Positions 6,466-9,656 of a stretch of DNA of 9,656 bases are shown here, in pieces. This DNA is from Gammaproteobacteria bacterium (GTDB lineage Bacteria > Pseudomonadota > Gammaproteobacteria > UBA5335 > SLRW01), in NCBI GenBank assembly GCA_007130745.1, contig SLRW01000076.1, positions 1 to 9,656 on the forward strand. The letters are read 5' to 3'. The position numbers were made by a program, and so were the translations under genes. Below the pieces are notes generated by a model that worked only from the letters and a program-made list of their open reading frames with translations, was not told the DNA's origin and did no database searches. Each line of letters begins with the position of its first letter. The stretch's first letter is position 1.

Positions 6466-7923
6466 TCACCCGGAGTCAGACCCGGACTTGTCTTGCACCG
6501 GCTCGACCACCAGCGTCAGACCATCCCGTTCGGTGACCCGTACTCGTTGCCCCTTGCGCAGTGGGTGCTCACTGCGGGCCGACCAGTTCTCGCCCTGCAA
6601 GCGGACCACCGCCTGGGTTTTGGCTGCAGACACCATTGTGCCCTCGGCGCCTACCAGCGCCTCGCGGCCACTGACCACATCCCGTTGGCGCGATTTGGCC
6701 AGCGCGGCAATCAGGGCCAGGAACAACAGAGCCGTCACCAAGCCCACTGCGGCAATCAGTGCCGGATCAACACCAAAGCCCGGGACATCGGTATCAATCA
6801 GGATCACCGACCCCACTACAAAGGCAATCACGCCCCCCAAACCCAGGGCGCCGAAACTCGGCGCCAGCAGTTCGGCAATCATAAGCAGAATCCCCAGCAG
6901 AATAAGCGCCGCGCCCGCATAGTTAACAGGCAACGCATTGAAGGCATACAGCGCCAGCAACAATGATATGCCACCGACCACGCCCGGAATAATGGCGCCC
7001 GGGCTGTAGAATTCGAGAATCAGGCCATAGATGCCGATGAGCATCAAGAAATAGGCCACATTGGGATTAGTGATCACCGCCAGCAATTCATTGCGCCAGT
7101 CCGGCATGAACTCCACCAGCGCCAGCTCGGCAGTATCCAGCACATGCGGCTCATCCTGTCCCTTGAGAGCGACCTCGCGCCCGTCAATGGCCTGCAGCAG
7201 CTCACGCACATCCCGCGCCACCACATCGATGACGTTGATCTCCAGGGCTTCCTCGGCGTACAGGCTGGCCGCCTCGCGCACGGCCTTTTCGGCCCATTCC
7301 TCGTTGCGATCATGCATGCGCGCCAGCCCGCGGATATAGGCCACGGCGTCATTGATCATCTTGCGCTCCATCGCATCGCCCTGCGGCTGACGATCAGCCT
7401 CTTCCCGTCCGTTGTCATTCTCGTCGCCGTCGCCGTTGTCCTCTTCTTCTTCCCCACCACCAGGCAGACCGCCCGGGCTGCCCACCTGCACCGGGGTGGC
7501 CGCCCCCAGGTTGGTGCCCGGCGCCATGGCGGCAATGTGACTGGCATAGAGGATATAGGTCCCGGCGCTGGCGGCACGCGCGCCACCGGGCCAGACAATG
7601 GTGGCTACCGGCACCGGCGATTCGATGATTTCCTGGATGATGTCGCGCATGGCGTTATCCAGGCCACCGGGAGTATCCATGCGCAATACGATCAATTCAG
7701 CGCCGGCTTCACGGGCCTTGCCCATGGCGGAGATGAAATAATCTGAAGTAGCAGGCCCGATCGGGCCGCTGATCTGCAAAACAGCCGCAGTGCGTCGCTC
7801 GGACTGATTACCCTCCACCGCGGCCCCGGCAAGCGCAATCAGCCCCGGTAACAGCAGCAATCCGAATAGTGCCAGTCGTGCGTAACGTAGCATTGACGGT
7901 TTCCGCAGAGGCCTCACAAGCAT
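6466..7923 (-). CDS. nfeD: NfeD-family membrane serine protease (long, ClpP-class form)
   Basis: Long-form NfeD (NfeD1b / stomatin operon partner protease) of 485 residues. N-terminal signal or anchor helix (about 17-34); ClpP/SppA-like protease domain (about 43-245); four to five TM helices (about 287-409); C-terminal OB-fold (about 417-475). By comparison with Pyrococcus PH1510 (Ser97/Lys138), the catalytic dyad should be Ser119 in GGARAASAGTY and Lys188 in ERKMINDAVAYI. Conserved MDTPGGL (82-88) and APGTNLGAATPV are also present. Between Ser119 and Lys188 lies an acidic, Gly-rich insertion (about 150-180), making the interval 69 residues rather than 41. ATG 7923 would coincide with the predicted transcription start; the in-frame ATG at codon 11 (7891-7893) keeps the signal sequence and may be the true start. 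The partner slipin gene is immediately downstream. Confidence 0.95.
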   Translation of the reverse strand: MLVRPLRKPSMLRYARLALFGLLLLPGLIALAGAAVEGNQSERRTAAVLQISGPIGPATSDYFISAMGKAREAGAELIVLRMDTPGGLDNAMRDIIQEIIESPVPVATIVWPGGARAASAGTYILYASHIAAMAPGTNLGAATPVQVGSPGGLPGGGEEEEDNGDGDENDNGREEADRQPQGDAMERKMINDAVAYIRGLARMHDRNEEWAEKAVREAASLYAEEALEINVIDVVARDVRELLQAIDGREVALKGQDEPHVLDTAELALVEFMPDWRNELLAVITNPNVAYFLMLIGIYGLILEFYSPGAIIPGVVGGISLLLALYAFNALPVNYAGAALILLGILLMIAELLAPSFGALGLGGVIAFVVGSVILIDTDVPGFGVDPALIAAVGLVTALLFLALIAALAKSRQRDVVSGREALVGAEGTMVSAAKTQAVVRLQGENWSARSEHPLRKGQRVRVTERDGLTLVVEPVQDKSGSDSG

Positions 7924-7929
7924 TTACCG

Positions 7930-7958
7930 ATCATAGCGACCCTGAACACAGAAACCAA
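7930..7958 (-). promoter_or_regulatory. Candidate promoter of the nfeD-slipin-kinase cluster
   Basis: TTGGTT (7953-7958) and TATGAT (7930-7935, 5/6 match) are separated by 17 bp in the 53-bp gap after gltX. The start site would be at about 7923, at or next to the first nfeD ATG. Initiation at codon 11 would give a leader of about 30 nt; initiation at codon 1 would be leaderless. The -35 box matches only 3/6. No terminator follows gltX, so read-through from gltX is an alternative or additional source of transcript. Confidence 0.4.
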
Positions 7959-7976
7959 ACCGAATCCGGCCCGGCT

Positions 7977-9404
7977 TCAATCTGTTGCGGATTCAGCCGG
8001 TATGTTCTCAAGCGCACGCGCAATACGCGTCAGGGTGCGTTCGCGTCCAAGCAGCGCCAGGGTCATATCAATGGGTGGCGAAACCGATCCCCCACTGACG
8101 GCCACCCGCAGGGGTTGGGCTACCTTGCCCAGCTTCAGATCCATCGCCTCGGCCGTGCCGGTCACCACGGCATGCAGCTTTTCGCCATGCCATTCAGTGA
8201 CGCCGGAGAGTTCCGCATGCAGGCGTTCAAGCACCTCGCGCGCTGCCCCCTTGAAGTTCTTGCGCACGGCCTTTTCATCATAGGCGTCGAATTCCTCAAA
8301 AAACATGCGTGCGGATTCGGCCATCTCAACCAGCGTACGCGAACGTTCGCGCAAGGCCAGCACCACCTCGCCCAGCGGCGGCCCTGCCTCCGGCTTGATG
8401 CCCAGCCGCTCAAAATGCAGCAACAGATGCGCGGCAAGATACTCGGGCGCCAGCGACTTCAGGTACTGCTGGTTCAACCACAGCAGCTTTTCCGGATTAA
8501 AAGTGGAAGCCGCCCGGTTAACATCATCGATGCTGAACCATGCCAACATCTGCTCGCGGGTAAACACCTCCTCGTCGCCATGCGACCAGCCCAGCCGAAC
8601 CAGATAATTTAGCAGGGCCTCGGGCAAATAGCCGTCATCACGGTATTGCAGCACGCTGACCGCACCGTGGCGTTTGGACAGGCGCTTGCCGTCCTCACCC
8701 AGAATCATGGCCACATGGGCATATTCCGGCGGCTCCACACCCAGAGCATGGAGGATGTTGATCTGGCGCGGGGTGTTGTTAAGGTGGTCGTCGCCGCGAA
8801 TCACCCGGGTAATGCCCATATCGGCATCGTCCACCACCACCGTCAAATTATAGGTGGGCGAACCATCACTGCGGGCAATGATCAGATCGTCCAGTTCGCT
8901 GTTATCAAAAGCCACCCGACCACGAACCCGGTCCTCCACCACCACCTGACCCTCCAGGGGGTTGCAAAAGCGCACCACCGGTTTGACTGCTTCCGCACCA
9001 CCAGGGGGTCCGTCCAGATCCCGGCAACGACCGTCATAGCGGGGCTTCTCACCCCGCGCCCGTTGACCCTCGCGCAGTTCATCCAGTCGTTCGCGGGAGC
9101 AATAGCAGTAATAAGCCTTGTCTTCATCCAGCAGCCGCTGGATCACTTCGCGGTAACGGTCAAAACGCGCTGTCTGGTAATAGGGCCCTTCGTCCCAGTC
9201 CAGCCCCAGCCACTGCATACCCTCCAGAATGGCTTCCACGGATTCAGCCGTGGAACGCTCCTGGTCCGTATCCTCGATACGCAACACAAACTGCCCGCCC
9301 TGACGACGGGCTTCCAGCCAGGAGAACAGCGCGGTACGCGCACCACCAATATGCAGATAGCCGGTAGGGCTGGGGGCAAAACGGGTTTTGACGGTCATTT
9401 GCAT
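7977..9404 (-). CDS. gltX: Glutamyl-tRNA synthetase (GluRS)
   Basis: Class I aminoacyl-tRNA synthetase that charges tRNA-Glu with glutamate in the cytoplasm. The protein has 475 residues from the first ATG and is full length. The Rossmann-fold domain opens with TRFAPSPTGYLHIGGARTAL (HIGH-type signature). KRLSKRHGA is the KMSKS loop. DDHLNNTPRQINILHALG and the C-terminal helical anticodon-binding region are also typical. The zinc-site cysteines of E. coli GluRS (98, 100, 125) are all present in YYCYCS and YDGRC. The fourth ligand, His127, is replaced by Asp (RCRD). Counting from the second in-frame ATG (9396-9398) reproduces E. coli numbering exactly, so that ATG, two codons in, is the likely start; neither has a strong Shine-Dalgarno. 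The substrate tRNA-Glu(UUC) is encoded in the same window. Confidence 0.97.
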   Translation of the reverse strand: MQMTVKTRFAPSPTGYLHIGGARTALFSWLEARRQGGQFVLRIEDTDQERSTAESVEAILEGMQWLGLDWDEGPYYQTARFDRYREVIQRLLDEDKAYYCYCSRERLDELREGQRARGEKPRYDGRCRDLDGPPGGAEAVKPVVRFCNPLEGQVVVEDRVRGRVAFDNSELDDLIIARSDGSPTYNLTVVVDDADMGITRVIRGDDHLNNTPRQINILHALGVEPPEYAHVAMILGEDGKRLSKRHGAVSVLQYRDDGYLPEALLNYLVRLGWSHGDEEVFTREQMLAWFSIDDVNRAASTFNPEKLLWLNQQYLKSLAPEYLAAHLLLHFERLGIKPEAGPPLGEVVLALRERSRTLVEMAESARMFFEEFDAYDEKAVRKNFKGAAREVLERLHAELSGVTEWHGEKLHAVVTGTAEAMDLKLGKVAQPLRVAVSGGSVSPPIDMTLALLGRERTLTRIARALENIPAESATD

Positions 9405-9434
9405 GCGAACTCAGTCAGTTTCACAGAAGCCGCG

Positions 9435-9443
9435 ATTCTAACA
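9435..9443 (-). promoter_or_regulatory. Extended -10 promoter of gltX
   Basis: On the minus strand, TGT followed by TAGAAT matches the extended -10 form (TGn plus a 5/6 -10 box). No good -35 lies 16-18 bp upstream, which the extended -10 could compensate for. The start would be near 9428, giving a leader of about 30 nt. It sits just after the hairpin that ends the preceding gene. Confidence 0.45.
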
Positions 9444-9472
9444 GACCGGGGACAACCACGAAGCACAGAAAT

Positions 9473-9502
9473 GACACCGCCGGGACTGAGCCCGGCGGTG
9501 TC
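9473..9502 (-). terminator. Hairpin terminator of the right-edge gene
   Basis: A perfect 12-bp stem GACACCGCCGGG/CCCGGCGGTGTC with a 6-base loop starts 23 bases after the stop codon of the right-edge gene. On the minus strand it is followed by ATTTCT, a weak U-run. The strong GC stem and its position before the gltX promoter support a terminator. The poor U-tract leaves some doubt about its efficiency. Confidence 0.7.
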
Positions 9503-9525
9503 GCAATCACATCGGAAGTGGTGGT

Positions 9526-9656
9526 TCAGAAACCGCCGCCGATCATCAACCTCAGGTCGCGTTCATTGTCAGCATCAAGAAAAAGCTGCATGCCAAAGTA
9601 GAAATTGCTGAGCCGGAAAGCCACGCGCAACGAATCCTGATCGATAATATCGTTCA
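9526..9656 (-). CDS. C-terminus of an unidentified protein, possibly an outer-membrane beta-barrel
   Basis: The last 42 codons of a gene that enters from the right edge and ends in TGA at 9526-9528. The readable end is SLRVAFRLSNFYFGMQLFLD followed by ADNERDLRLMIGGGF. The alternation of polar and hydrophobic or aromatic residues, a charged turn (DADNERD) and a terminal Phe resemble the final strands of outer-membrane barrels, where a C-terminal aromatic residue is the BAM recognition signal. That is inference from a short tail; I do not recognise the family. The open frame, the downstream hairpin and the spacing to gltX support a real gene. Confidence 0.6.
   Translation of the reverse strand, partial: NDIIDQDSLRVAFRLSNFYFGMQLFLDADNERDLRLMIGGGF

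Noticed and set aside
5753..6922. Open frame of 389 codons on the plus strand opposite slipin and nfeD
   Set aside because: It runs across two well-supported minus-strand genes and their gap, changes composition midway, and shows no family motif.
8646..9611. Open frame of 321 codons on the plus strand opposite gltX
   Set aside because: It is antisense to the conserved GluRS catalytic domain and its translation has no recognisable domain.
1..9656. CRISPR arrays, prophage, integrase or transposase genes
   Set aside because: No regularly spaced direct repeats and no protein with such motifs were seen on either strand.

Overview
The window looks like ordinary chromosomal DNA of a GC-rich gammaproteobacterium. 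The evidence is a GluRS that follows E. coli numbering at its zinc site, tRNA genes with encoded CCA ends, a tRNA-Ala(GGC)/tRNA-Glu(UUC) pair close to gltX, and a CHASE2-type Ser/Thr kinase of the kind common in environmental gammaproteobacteria. I cannot fix the genus from sequence alone. Everything I can support is on the minus strand, so the genes read from right to left.

Right edge to left edge, in the direction of transcription: (1) the last 42 codons of an unidentified protein ending in Phe, possibly an outer-membrane beta-barrel, followed by a strong hairpin. (2) gltX (glutamyl-tRNA synthetase), behind an extended -10 promoter. (3) A three-gene cluster of nfeD (membrane ClpP-class protease), a slipin/stomatin-like SPFH scaffold and a large transmembrane CHASE2-TPR-Ser/Thr kinase; the last two genes are 3 bp apart. 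(4) tRNA-Ala(GGC) and tRNA-Glu(UUC), with their own near-consensus sigma70 promoter and a rho-independent terminator. (5) About 420 bp without a protein gene (roughly 2267-2684). It holds the tRNA terminator, a C10 tract, a short hairpin and an inverted repeat built from CACCGAA heptamers. (6) A metal ABC importer operon, solute-binding protein then ATPase then permease, with the permease cut by the left edge. The His-His-Glu-Asp ligand set of the binding protein points to manganese (or iron) rather than zinc.

Functional reading: NfeD and slipin are an established protease/scaffold pair of the membrane. Placing a sensor-type CHASE2 kinase immediately downstream suggests an envelope signalling or membrane-quality module. 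This is the most interesting arrangement here, but it rests on gene order only. The module also lies between gltX and the tRNA-Ala/tRNA-Glu pair, which I recall being close neighbours in Pseudomonas, so it may have been inserted into an older translation-gene neighbourhood. I saw no phage genes, transposase genes, CRISPR arrays or frameshifts.
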